Made by a program: the position numbers and the translations under genes | Assembly: GCA_963701385.1 (NCBI GenBank) | Contig: CAVOZW010000004.1 | Location: 62,001-126,000 of the forward strand | Reading direction: 5' to 3' | Source: B30-G6 sp963701385 | GTDB lineage: Bacteria > Desulfobacterota > Desulfobacteria > Desulfobacterales > B30-G6 | DNA length: 64,000 nt | Part shown: piece by piece, positions 32,315-41,577 of the stretch | Layout of the letters: each line of letters opens with the position of its first letter | Numbering within the stretch: the stretch's first letter is position 1 | The notes under the pieces: model-generated | Told to the model about the DNA's origin: nothing | The model's database searches: none | Seen by the model: only the letters and a program-made list of their open reading frames with translations

Positions 32315-34533
32315 TTAGGCTTTTGTCAGCTTTGCCCGAATTCCCCACGCCACGTCCAATCCAGAAGCCTGATCCTCTACCGGACCCATGAGTTCTTTGA
32401 TGTTGATTCCTTTGCCTGCTGTAAACCGGTCTTTCGTTCGATGACCCAATCCTTTTGGCATGGCCACAACACCCGGCATAATACCCGCATAAAGATGTAT
32501 CTTTACCCTGGCGTCACCTTTGGGTGTCTCCAGATGAGCGATACTCCCTTCTGAAAGTCCCAGGGATTTGGCCGTTTCAGGGTTCACCTCCACCAGGCCG
32601 ATATTGCCCTTCAAGACGGTGTCTTCGATCGTCTTCATGACAAAGGGCGGGTTGGTGACGGCGCCGTTGGCCAGACGCATGCTGTCATAAGGGATGAGTA
32701 CCAGGGGATACGAGGCCTCATCGCCTTCCGGTGCAAGGGCATTGAATCCAGGAGAAAGATCCATGGAGGCATTGCCGAATTCAAATTTTCCGGATGCTGT
32801 CTTAAATGCGTTCTCCCAGTTCGGCGGCCTGAAACGCCTCGTCCACCCAAAACCCCTCTTCATTGAGGGTTTCCCATTTGTCACCCAGGGTTTCTTCAAG
32901 ACAGGCATCATAGCTTTCCCACGGAAATGCGTCCGCAATGCTGCCCCCTAACTCCTGTGCGATCCGAATGATCACATCACCGACATTCATGGTATCGAAC
33001 AGGGGTTCAACAATGGGTCTGGCCAGTCCGATAAGCGGCTGTGCCATGCCGGACGTAACGGGAACGTCCGTATAACGCTCCAGGTACACATGATTCGGTA
33101 ATATGAGATCCGCATGCATGGCGGTCTCGTCCATGTAGGATGAAAAACTGACCACAAAGGGTATCTTTTCGATTTGTTTTTGAAACGATCGGGCATCCGC
33201 CATGGTGTAATATGGGTTGGCATTGGATATCAGCAGCACTTCCAGCGCATAGGAACTCTCGGCATCCGGCAGACGGTTCAGCAATGAGGATGTCAGCGGA
33301 TATTTACCGGCACCGGCACCATCGATTCGTTGGACCGCCAATCCCGTTTTCGGCGACACTGTCCATGTCCGGCTCAGGCCAATCGATGTAATCCGGCGTG
33401 GGAACCGCCCATACACCCCCGGGCTGATTGATGTTTCCCACCAGGGCATTCAAGGCATGGATCGCCATGGTTTCCTTGAGGGCATAGGGTTCATCGCCCT
33501 GACCTCTTCCGCAAATGGCAATTGGCCGGGCGGCCCCGGCAAATTGCCTGGCCAGTATTTCTATCGTGGCGGCGTCGACACCGGTTAATGGCGGTTACTT
33601 GTCCGGTGTAAAATCATCCATGACAAGGGGTTCCCATCCGGAAAAACCACTGGCATGCTTTTCAATAAAATTGGTGTCGTAAAGACCTTCCTTGATCATG
33701 ACATGCATGATCCCCATGGCCAGGGCAGCCTCTGTTCCGGGTTTGATGGCGATCCATTGATCTGACTTGGCTGCGGTGTTGGACAGACGCGGTTCGACCT
33801 GAACGATCTGGACACCGTTTTCCTTCCATGCGCTGTTGGCTCTGAACATTCTCACCGGAGAACCCCAGCCCTCGATGAGGCCACTGCCGAAACTTAAAAT
33901 AAAATCGGCATTTTCAAGATCGTACCCGAGCATGGCATCGGCCCCGTGCATGATTTTCATGGTGAGCTGGAGGGCGTCCTGCAGCGACGGGATCGTCATC
34001 ATGTTGGGTGAGCCGTAGACCGTCATGAGGCGTTTGAAAAGTTCGGGAACGGTTCCGTAGCGGTCTCCTGAAATACATCCCACGGTTTGCGGTCGGTTTT
34101 CAGTTCTCAGGTCGGCCAGTTTTCCGACAAGCTCGCCGATGGCATCATCCCACGAGATGGATGCCCATTTGCCGCTGCCTCTGCTGCCGGTTCTTTTCAT
34201 GGGTTTTGTCACCCGGTTTGGGCCGTATAGAAGTTGCAGTCCGGACAATCCCAGGACACACACCCCGCCGTCATTGACAGGATGGCCGGCCTGGCCTTCA
34301 ATCTTGATGGTTCTGTCATCGACCATACGAACGGAAATGCCACAGCCACCGGGACAAAGAGTACAGGCGGATGTTTCGTAAAATGTTTCACCTTTTGCAA
34401 CGACGGGCGTCCAAGGCCAATTCTGCGACCAGATGGAGCTGTCGTCCGTCAGTTTCCAGGGCAAGGGTGTCAGCGCTGTGCCAGCTGCGCCACCGATTAC
34501 CAGGGACAAAAAACATCTTCTGTCAATTTTCAT
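32315..34533 (-). pseudogene. qrcB: Menaquinone reductase molybdopterin-oxidoreductase-like subunit, interrupted by frameshifts
   Basis: The sequence encodes one molybdopterin-oxidoreductase-family protein of about 735 aa in three frames. It starts with a Tat signal (MKIDRRCFLSLVIGGAAGTAL), then a CTLCPGGC Fe-S motif with a later VCVLGLSG. Frame one hits TAA at 33597-33595, where AAGTAACC probably lacks one G and a nearby ATTAACC has one extra A, two mutually compensating changes. The same frame continues to about 33345, where an extra G in AACGGGATT shifts it. A third shift near 32815 (extra C in GAACTGGGAG) moves into the frame of the last 170 residues. Homologous-looking protein continues throughout. 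Qrc A, C and D are intact. Either a decaying gene or local base-calling errors. Confidence 0.8.
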
Positions 34534-34617
34534 AGATTTTCCCCTAAAGTGAAAAAGGAATCTGTATCGTCATCAAATGAACATCCCTGCCCACCCATAC
34601 TCGACGTGACCGGGAGG

Positions 34618-35280
34618 CTACTTGTGGCATACGAAACATCCGCCCTTAGCGGTCTGGACACTCCCCTGACGCACGTTTTCTTCAACGTGGCAGGCCGAGC
34701 AATCGTCCATTTTCATCCGATCCCATGTGTTCTTTTTCAAACCGATCATATTTTTGCCCCAGATATCGCGGCTATAACCCGTGATACGGTTTTCTTCATA
34801 CACTTTCAGGTGATCGGATTCACCGATATCCCCGTGGCATGTTTCACAGGCCATTTCTGCCTTGAGAACGTGGGCTGAATGAGGGAAGTAAACACAGGCG
34901 GGCTGTCTGGAATAGACCAGCCAAGGAATCTCTCTTTCCGGCGTCACATATTCCTCGATGAGCTTCTCTTCGGCCTCGCTTTCTCCCATCGCCTCTTCAT
35001 GGCACTCCATGCAGCTTTCCAGGGTTGGGATCCCTGCAAAAGTACCGTCCTCGCGAAAATAGTGACAGCTTTCACAGCCATCACCCACTTCTTCATTGTG
35101 GAGAACATGGTTGAATTCAACCGGCTGATTTTTCTGGGAGTACAACAGTTTTGGAAAGATGCCCCAACCCACAACGAGGCTGACGGCAAAACCGATGATG
35201 AAAAATAGGATAATGGGTCCGGCAGGCCCTTGTGTCTCCTTGGCGTCGACCGCAGTGGTTCGATCCCCTTGTTTGCTCAT
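34618..35280 (-). CDS. qrcA: Menaquinone reductase, multihaem cytochrome c subunit
   Basis: A 220-aa membrane-anchored periplasmic cytochrome. One N-terminal helix (about 20-40, PIILFFIIGFAVSLVVGWG) is followed by a haem-rich part. I count five CXXCH sites: CESCH, CMECH, CETCH, CSACH and CFVCH. The family is described as hexahaem; the sixth site may be the atypical ACVYFPHSAH segment, but I am not certain. It receives electrons from periplasmic type I cytochrome c3. GGAG lies 6 bases before ATG 35280. It is the first gene of the leftward qrc operon. Confidence 0.92.
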   Translation of the reverse strand: MSKQGDRTTAVDAKETQGPAGPIILFFIIGFAVSLVVGWGIFPKLLYSQKNQPVEFNHVLHNEEVGDGCESCHYFREDGTFAGIPTLESCMECHEEAMGESEAEEKLIEEYVTPEREIPWLVYSRQPACVYFPHSAHVLKAEMACETCHGDIGESDHLKVYEENRITGYSRDIWGKNMIGLKKNTWDRMKMDDCSACHVEENVRQGSVQTAKGGCFVCHK

Positions 35281-35443
35281 GAAAACTCCGTTAAATCTGA
35301 GGTTAATCATCGAAGCAGGACTACAAAAACAAACCTAAATTGAACATTCCCGAAAGGCCAAACATTCAATCTAGGGCAATGTTATTTGAGCTCATGGGTT
35401 TTGACATGGGTGGGAGGAACCATGGGCCAAAACAACCGTCGAT

Positions 35444-35472
35444 CTAGTACATAGTGTTCCTTTTTTTGTCAA
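35444..35472 (-). promoter_or_regulatory. Candidate sigma-70 promoter of the qrc operon
   Basis: On the minus strand, a perfect -35 box TTGACA (35472-35467) is followed by 17 bases, mostly an A-run and GGAACACTATG, and then TACTAG (35449-35444), a weak -10. It lies about 165 bases upstream of qrcA and just past the M16 protease stop. The -10 match is only partial, so this is tentative. Confidence 0.35.
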
Positions 35473-35479
35473 GGGGAAA

Positions 35480-38353
35480 TCAATTTACGGAGGTGGGTAG
35501 TGCCTCTATATAGGCGGCGCCGTCGTTGACCAAATATCGCTTTGAGAGGGCTTCCAGATCTTCAGGTGTGATGGCAGCATAATCGGAAAGGATGGATCGG
35601 CTCCATTCGATTTTTTCAGGGTTTTGCTTCGAACCCACAAGAACCGTTTTCAGCCAGTAGCCGTTGCGCTGCTGCATATCCTTGATGCTGTTCAGGGTGG
35701 GTCCAATGCTGCGATTAATCTCGTCCTCTGATATCCCACCCAGCCAGAGGTCCTGGGCAATTTTTTTTATTTCATCGACAACCAGCTGGGCCCGGCCCGG
35801 AATGACTTCGACAACGGCATTGAATACACCAAAGCCGACATAGGCGCGACTGGCCATGTTATAGGCAAAAGGCGAATAAGCTTCGCCAAGCTTTTCCCGA
35901 ATTTGAATCCGCATCCTTTCCGAAAACACATCTGCCAGAACGTTTAGTCGGCGGGTCTTGTGAATATCCCATATGTCGTCTGTGGCATAGGAGACATACA
36001 CCAGTCCATTGGGTATTTTGGTGTCGACAGTTAAACGGAGGCGTTCTCCGGAGGGAAAAACAGGACCGTCGGTTCTTTCCGGGAGGAATTGTTCTGCGGC
36101 GGGCAGCGTACCGAAATATTGAGAAGCCAGTTCGATCGCTTGGTCGACATCAAAATCACCCACAAGTGAAAGTTCAAAATCAGAACTTGACATGGCCCGA
36201 CCGATCCAGTCGCGTACGTTTTCCAGACGCAATTTCTTGAAGGCATCATAAGGCGGAAGACCGAAACGGCTGTCTCCCCCGGCCAGAAACCTTTTGCCCT
36301 CAAGGGCTATAACGCCGTCGAGGGTATGTGCAAGTTCCTTATATTGGTTGTCGAACTGGCTCATTACCAGATCAAAGGCCTCTTCCCTGAAACCGGGATC
36401 CTTGATGTTGGCATACAAGAGCTGGAACAACAGGGGCAGCTCCTTGGGGGTGGATTCGCCATTCAACATGAACATCGCCTCATCGATGCCGAAAACAACC
36501 TGACTCTGTTTCCCGGCCAGCGCTGTTTGGAGGGCGTTTTTGTCAAGAGATCCCAGTCCGCTTTCATTCAACACGGCAATGGCAAGCTCGGCAAGACCGG
36601 CCAGCTCAAAAGGCTCACTGAATCGCCCTTTCCCGAAAGACAATTGCGCCTGTATCTCACCATCCTTGTAATCTGTCTTCTTTAGATTCAATCGAAATCC
36701 ATTCTCATAATCGAGCTGTAAGATATCTAAGTCGTTATGTACGATTTTATTAACAATGCGCCCCTTCCCGTCAGGTTCCGGCAGATAGGGGAACCCGATA
36801 TCTTGCCTTTCCGTCCATGGAGAAATGCTTTTTTGAATGCTCTCCTGGTATGTCTGTAGGATAGCTGAAGCCGGGTCAATCCCTTCCTGGGAAAAATCGA
36901 CATTCCCGGTAACCTGTACCAGTCGGTGGTGATGGGCCCAGGTATGTCGAAAAGCACGGTTCACCTCATCGATGGTCAGAGAGGTCACAAATGGTGCCAG
37001 CAAATCCTTTTCGTCGGTGGGTGAAATCATGACACGCTCTGAATTGAGGTTCCCGATGATCTGGCGGGCCAATGCCTTGCTGTCCCTTGTTTGCTTCTGG
37101 TTGTCTGCTTGCTCAAGGTTGGAAATGAAATCTTTTTTCACCCTTTCCAGTTCCGATGCGCTAAAGCCAAAGACCAGGGCTTGTCGCAACTGCTGCTCTA
37201 AAAATGCCAGGAGCGCTTTCCATTCGTGGGGATCGCCATCGGCCGATATCATGGCGTAGGCTATCTGTTTCTCAAAGAGGCCCGATCCAATACCCGCGGA
37301 GGTGCCAGGTGCCCGGCGAGCGCCAATTCGTGCGTCGAGACGATTTTGTACAATGCGGTCGGCAATACGCTTTTTGACTTGCTGCTTGCGCATCGACAAT
37401 GTGTCGGTTTTAAGGGGCTCCTTGCTCAAAACCTCGATGGTCACCGTTGTGTTGCCGGCTTCCGCTTCGCGGTGGTGAAACACGCGAACGCCTTTGTGTT
37501 GGACATCGCCAAATTCGACTGTCGGCACTTGATCCGTACGGGGGGTCATGGATGCAAAGTATTCTGAAATCAGAGCCGAGGCCATATTCATATCAAACGC
37601 ACCCACAGCCACCAGTACCATCGTTTCCGGCCGGTACCACGTGTCGTAGTAGGCTTTTAAATCAGCCTGGCTTGACTGTTGGATAATCGCCTCTTGGCCG
37701 ATGGGAAGCCGTCGGGTGATCCGAGCATCCGGCAGCTCAAACATGAGCCTCGAAACAAATGTACGGTATGAGGCCGAATCTCTCTGACGTTTTTCAGCCA
37801 GGATGACCTTGCGCTCGCGTTCTATTTCCGATTCCAGTAGCAGTGCCCCTTGGGCATAATCCTGCATCACAAGCAGGCCTTTTCGAAAGTTCTCTTCTCG
37901 GCCGTCGGGCAGAAAAATATCGTACACGGTTTCATAAAAGCCGGTATGCGCATTGGCGTCAGCCCCGAATTGCATGCCGATGCTTTGAAAATATTTTATC
38001 AATTCGCCCGGTTTGAAGTGTTCCGATCCGTTGAACAGCATGTGTTCCAGAAAATGGGCCAGGCCCTGCTGATCATCTGTCTCGTTGGCCGAACCCGCCT
38101 GAATGTTTAGGTGCATACTGACCCTGTTTTCAGGGTTCTGATTTTGCATCAGCACGTATCGAAAACCGTTGTCAAGCTTGCCGAAAATCATTTCAGGATC
38201 GGGGGTTAAATCACTTTTTTCTTGTGGCCAGATAGGCTGTGCCGCCCCCATGGCCTCGTGCTGCCCAAGCTTGAGGATAAGGTCAGCATTAAAAGCGAAC
38301 GGGCCAAGAACTCCCACCAAAAGCATTATCAGAATTAGTATCTTTTTATTCAT
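35480..38353 (-). CDS. Exported M16-family zinc metallopeptidase
   Basis: A 957-aa peptidase of the pitrilysin/insulinase type with an N-terminal signal sequence (KKILILIMLLVGVLGPFAF). The zinc site is the inverted motif HFLEHMLFNGSEHF near residue 100. Residues about 60-250 form the active M16 domain, followed by three further M16-like domains; a second VSYATD-type substrate-binding region lies near the C-terminus. Length agrees with full two-half M16 proteins. Periplasmic peptide degradation is the usual role. The start is ATG 38353, with a second in-frame ATG four codons upstream. It points toward the qrc operon but has its own orientation-matched spacing of 199 bases. Confidence 0.9.
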   Translation of the reverse strand: MNKKILILIMLLVGVLGPFAFNADLILKLGQHEAMGAAQPIWPQEKSDLTPDPEMIFGKLDNGFRYVLMQNQNPENRVSMHLNIQAGSANETDDQQGLAHFLEHMLFNGSEHFKPGELIKYFQSIGMQFGADANAHTGFYETVYDIFLPDGREENFRKGLLVMQDYAQGALLLESEIERERKVILAEKRQRDSASYRTFVSRLMFELPDARITRRLPIGQEAIIQQSSQADLKAYYDTWYRPETMVLVAVGAFDMNMASALISEYFASMTPRTDQVPTVEFGDVQHKGVRVFHHREAEAGNTTVTIEVLSKEPLKTDTLSMRKQQVKKRIADRIVQNRLDARIGARRAPGTSAGIGSGLFEKQIAYAMISADGDPHEWKALLAFLEQQLRQALVFGFSASELERVKKDFISNLEQADNQKQTRDSKALARQIIGNLNSERVMISPTDEKDLLAPFVTSLTIDEVNRAFRHTWAHHHRLVQVTGNVDFSQEGIDPASAILQTYQESIQKSISPWTERQDIGFPYLPEPDGKGRIVNKIVHNDLDILQLDYENGFRLNLKKTDYKDGEIQAQLSFGKGRFSEPFELAGLAELAIAVLNESGLGSLDKNALQTALAGKQSQVVFGIDEAMFMLNGESTPKELPLLFQLLYANIKDPGFREEAFDLVMSQFDNQYKELAHTLDGVIALEGKRFLAGGDSRFGLPPYDAFKKLRLENVRDWIGRAMSSSDFELSLVGDFDVDQAIELASQYFGTLPAAEQFLPERTDGPVFPSGERLRLTVDTKIPNGLVYVSYATDDIWDIHKTRRLNVLADVFSERMRIQIREKLGEAYSPFAYNMASRAYVGFGVFNAVVEVIPGRAQLVVDEIKKIAQDLWLGGISEDEINRSIGPTLNSIKDMQQRNGYWLKTVLVGSKQNPEKIEWSRSILSDYAAITPEDLEALSKRYLVNDGAAYIEALPTSVN

Positions 38354-38478
38354 GTGCGTATCCATTGTAGGGCAAATAAAGCGGCGCAGCCGCGTCTTTA
38401 AAAAAATCGCTCAGCGATTTTATTTTGACATTTGCGCGTGCTCTCGTCTATAAGCTGTTAGCATTTCGAAGGTTGTCA

Positions 38479-38493
38479 CTCGCTGTTGCGGTT
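38479..38493 (+). repeat. Core relic of the dispersed hairpin repeat
   Basis: CTCGCTGTTGCGGTT at 38479-38493 matches exactly the 15-base core shared by the three larger copies at 54.9, 60.3 and 62.7 kb. Here it lies between the divergent M16 protease and helicase genes, next to a hairpin AAAATCGC-TCA-GCGATTTT (about 38401-38420). Only the core is conserved, so this may be a worn copy. Confidence 0.45.
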
Positions 38494-38544
38494 TACAAGC
38501 CATAAGCGACAAAAAACGTATGGCTTACTGTTAAGTTAAGCCTC

Positions 38545-40479
38545 ATGAACAAAAAATCAATGATTGCATTTAAAGACGTCCTCAATCAGCCCCAGTATGA
38601 GGCTGTTTCATTCAATGACGGCCCGCTTCTCGTTATAGCAGGGGCAGGAAGCGGGAAAACCCGGACATTGACCTACCGTGTCGCCAGAATGGTGCAAGAC
38701 GGCATTCCCCCTGCGTCCATTCTTCTGCTGACATTTACGCGGCGGGCTTCAATGGAAATGCTGAATCGGGCCTCAACGCTTCTGGACAACCGCTGCGGAG
38801 GTGTCTCGGGCGGGACGTTTCACTCGTTTGCCAATGCCGTTTTGCGAAAATATGCTGCCTGTATCGGGCTGGACAACGCCTTTACCATCATCGATCGTGT
38901 GGACATGGAAAATCTGATCAGCATCCTCAAAAAGGAATCGGGTGCCGGATTGAAAGACCGCTCGTTTCCTAAAAACAGGACCCTTGCCAGTATTTTCAGT
39001 GCTTCGGCAAACAAGGTTCTGACGGTGGATGATATCATCTATGAAGACCACCCTCATCTGAGTCAGCACATGGACGCGATGGCAATTCTCCACGACGATT
39101 ATCAGCAATACAAATCCGGTCACAGTCTTCTGGATTATGACGACCTTCTCATCTATCTAAACCGGCTTCTGAATGAAGATGTGGACATTCGGAATCGCCT
39201 CGCATCCACCTACCAATACCTCATGGTGGACGAATACCAGGACACCAACCAGGTTCAAGCCGAAATTCTGTATCTATTGACCCGGCAGCACCACAACATT
39301 ATGGTGGTGGGTGATGACTCTCAAAGCATTTACGCCTTCAGAGGAGCCGCCGTAAAAAATATTCTTTCATTTCCCGACAGATATCCGGATACCACCATCA
39401 TTCGTCTGGAGGAAAACTACCGCAGTGTTCAACCGGTATTGACCCTTACCAACACCATCATCGACAGGGCCACCCAAAAATACACCAAAACCCTTTTTTC
39501 AACCTTAGAAGGAGACGGTCTGCCGGTTCTGGTTCGAGCCGGGAGTGAAAACAGTCAGTCAAGGTTTGTCATCGACAAAATAAAAGACTTGTCCCTGCAG
39601 GGTGTTCGCTTGAACCAAATCGCCATCCTTTTCAGGGCCGGCTTCCACTCATTTGATCTTGAAATAGAACTGAGCAGGGAAGCCATTCCATTCATCAAAG
39701 TGGGCGGCTTCAAATTTATGGATTCGGCACATATCAAGGATGTCCTGGCTCATTTAAAGGTGGTTTACAATGCCGAAGACACGATCAGCTGGTACCGGAT
39801 CCTTCTGCTCCTGGAGCGCATCGGGCCCAAAAGTGCCCAAAATATCGTCAAGGCCGTCCAAAAACGCCAAAACGGTGTCAAGGGCCTTCAAACCGCGGCG
39901 CTGAACGACCGGGTTTCAAAACAGGTGGCGGACCTGGCGGAACTCCTTGCTGCAATGGATCCTGGCCGGATGTCCGTATCCGCTCTGGGCAAAGCTGTCT
40001 TATCCTATTATCTGCCGATTCTGAAAAAAAAATATGACGACCACCCCAAACGGGCCAGGGACCTCGAGCAGTTGCATGACATTATGGAGCGCTACCAAAG
40101 CCTGGAATCCTTTCTATCAGACATGGCCATCGAACCACCAAACACCGCCGTGGATGAAACATTTTCCATGACAATCCCCGACGACCAGCGGCTCACCCTT
40201 TCTACCATTCATTCGGCCAAGGGGCTTGAATGGCATACGGTTTTCATCATATGGGCACTGGACGGTCGCTTTCCCTCCGCCCATGCCATCAACAAGCAGG
40301 AAGAGCTGGAAGAAGAACTGCGTTTGATGTACGTGGCGGCAACGCGGGCAAAGGAGAATCTTTTCATCACCTACCCGGGCCAGCTCTTTGACCGGATATC
40401 CGGTTCATATTTAAATCGTCCGTCAAGATTTATCGCTGACATTTCACTGAATGTACTGGCAAGGGAGAGTGTGTACTGA
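38545..40479 (+). CDS. UvrD/Rep-family superfamily 1 DNA helicase
   Basis: A 644-aa ATP-dependent 3'-5' helicase. Motifs in order: Q-like NQPQYEAV, motif I AGAGSGKTRTLTYRV, motif Ia LLTFTRRASMEM, motif II VDEYQDTNQVQAEI, motif III VVGDDSQSIYAFRGA, motif IV LEENYRS, motif V STIHSAKGLEWHTVFI, motif VI MYVAATRAKENL. It is some 80 residues shorter than UvrD or Rep because the C-terminal tail after motif VI is short. Likely acts in repair or replication restart. It is transcribed rightward, divergent from the M16 gene, and stands alone. Confidence 0.9.
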   Translation: MNKKSMIAFKDVLNQPQYEAVSFNDGPLLVIAGAGSGKTRTLTYRVARMVQDGIPPASILLLTFTRRASMEMLNRASTLLDNRCGGVSGGTFHSFANAVLRKYAACIGLDNAFTIIDRVDMENLISILKKESGAGLKDRSFPKNRTLASIFSASANKVLTVDDIIYEDHPHLSQHMDAMAILHDDYQQYKSGHSLLDYDDLLIYLNRLLNEDVDIRNRLASTYQYLMVDEYQDTNQVQAEILYLLTRQHHNIMVVGDDSQSIYAFRGAAVKNILSFPDRYPDTTIIRLEENYRSVQPVLTLTNTIIDRATQKYTKTLFSTLEGDGLPVLVRAGSENSQSRFVIDKIKDLSLQGVRLNQIAILFRAGFHSFDLEIELSREAIPFIKVGGFKFMDSAHIKDVLAHLKVVYNAEDTISWYRILLLLERIGPKSAQNIVKAVQKRQNGVKGLQTAALNDRVSKQVADLAELLAAMDPGRMSVSALGKAVLSYYLPILKKKYDDHPKRARDLEQLHDIMERYQSLESFLSDMAIEPPNTAVDETFSMTIPDDQRLTLSTIHSAKGLEWHTVFIIWALDGRFPSAHAINKQEELEEELRLMYVAATRAKENLFITYPGQLFDRISGSYLNRPSRFIADISLNVLARESVY

Positions 40480-40488
40480 ATCAGGGTT

Positions 40489-40541
40489 TGAGGTTCTGGC
40501 TGTTCTTTGGGTTGGTTGGGTTTCTTGGGTTGTTTCATGGG
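40489..40541 (-). repeat. Degenerate low-complexity AACCCAA-type tract
   Basis: On the minus strand this reads as repeated CCCAAGAAACCCAACC-like units (plus strand GGTTGGTTGGGTTTCTTGGG). It lies just after the helicase stop, in a 170-base gene-free gap before the AMMECR1 gene end. Unit length is irregular, so it is a weak tandem repeat. Confidence 0.35.
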
Positions 40542-40649
40542 AATGAAAAGCAGGCGCTTTAAAGTTGCCGTTAGCCGTCAACACCGCGACGGGCGCAATG
40601 CACACAGGTAGAGACCTTTGAAAAACACCCCTAACATCGCCCTGCAATA

Positions 40650-41213
40650 TTATTCGGAGAAATAGATCGCCTGGTACACCTCGATCTCTGTTTCTGGATC
40701 CCGCCAGCAGTCTCTGTGCAGACCGGCTTTTTCGCACAAGTGCCTTAAAAAAAGTTCCGTCTCGGGGAGTTGATCCCAAACCTGGGGCAAAAAGGTGGAT
40801 CGCCGCCATCCATTGGACAGAATCACCCCATGAACACCAGGCGTTAGTTGACGCTTGAGCTCTTCAGGATCTTTATAGATCAGTTTTTTCGGTACCGTGA
40901 GGACACTGACTTCCAGATCGATTTCCGGAAGCTCTTCGACACGCAGGGGCGGAAAGCGCGGATCCTTGAAGGCGGCATTGAGGGCGTTTTCTTGTACGCC
41001 TTTTATCAAAGATTGTACGGCTTCGATGGTTCCGATGCAGCCCCTCAAGGCCTCTTTCTTGTGAAGCGTCACAAAGCAGCCACCTTTTTTCTGGACCGCT
41101 GCCGAGACATCCTTCGGCATGGCTTCTTTTTTACCCGCGTCCAAGGCTTCCTCGATAACGGATCGGGCCAGTCGCAGCAGATAGGATTTATCTTTTTCAG
41201 CCAGGGTTGCCAT
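40650..41213 (-). CDS. AMMECR1-domain protein (AmmeMemoRadiSam system protein A)
   Basis: A 187-aa cytosolic single-domain AMMECR1 protein. The hallmarks are EALRGCIGTIEAVQ, AAFKDPRFPPL, GVHGVILSNGWRRSTFLPQVWDQL and the end EIEVYQAIYFSE. It has no signal peptide, unlike the exported MEMO-AMMECR1 fusion at 2.2-3.7 kb. It starts at ATG 41213, two bases after the stop of the small zinc-ribbon gene, and forms the end of a leftward group with PpiD. The function of AMMECR1 proteins is unknown. An upstream in-frame extension of nine residues is possible but lacks a ribosome site. Confidence 0.88.
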   Translation of the reverse strand: MATLAEKDKSYLLRLARSVIEEALDAGKKEAMPKDVSAAVQKKGGCFVTLHKKEALRGCIGTIEAVQSLIKGVQENALNAAFKDPRFPPLRVEELPEIDLEVSVLTVPKKLIYKDPEELKRQLTPGVHGVILSNGWRRSTFLPQVWDQLPETELFLRHLCEKAGLHRDCWRDPETEIEVYQAIYFSE

Positions 41214-41215
41214 TG

Positions 41216-41467
41216 TCAAGACCGGAAAAAAGCGAACCATACATATATCACCAGAACTGCCCAGGCCAGAAAACAGATGATATAACTGCCCCAGTTCGTG
41301 CTTTTGGTAGCCATGCCATGCTTGTCGACGCTACCAAGCCTGGTCTTGCAGAATGGGCATTTTACAGCATCCAGTGGGATATAATCAAAGCATTCGGGAC
41401 ATTTTTTGTTGATATGTAAATGTTCTGGACTGGTGTCGCGTTTTGATTTTCTCATATCGTCACCCAT
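41216..41467 (-). CDS. Small zinc-ribbon membrane protein
   Basis: About 83 aa. The N-terminal half is a zinc ribbon with two paired cysteines, CPEC and CPFC, 15 residues apart. The C-terminal half is one membrane helix (WGSYIICFLAWAVLVIYVWFAFF). The start is uncertain: ATG 41467 (MGDDMRKSKRD), ATG 41455, or a TTG at 41497. It overlaps functionally with the AMMECR1 gene, which begins two bases after its stop. Family not recognised; the ribbon-plus-helix form is common in bacterial envelope proteins. Confidence 0.7.
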   Translation of the reverse strand: MGDDMRKSKRDTSPEHLHINKKCPECFDYIPLDAVKCPFCKTRLGSVDKHGMATKSTNWGSYIICFLAWAVLVIYVWFAFFRS

Positions 41468-41577
41468 TCCTAAACCGTTTGAAAAAAGTATCCCCAATAA
41501 GGCATGAACTCCTTTGTCGACCGGTGCGGGACTAAGCTGTTCTAAGCGTTAACTTCCTTATCCTAAAAGTTGAGGAT

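Noticed and set aside
38399..38427. Hairpin with T-run upstream of the helicase as a terminator
   Set aside because: It lies between two divergent genes, where no transcript should end; more likely part of a repeat relic or a leader structure.
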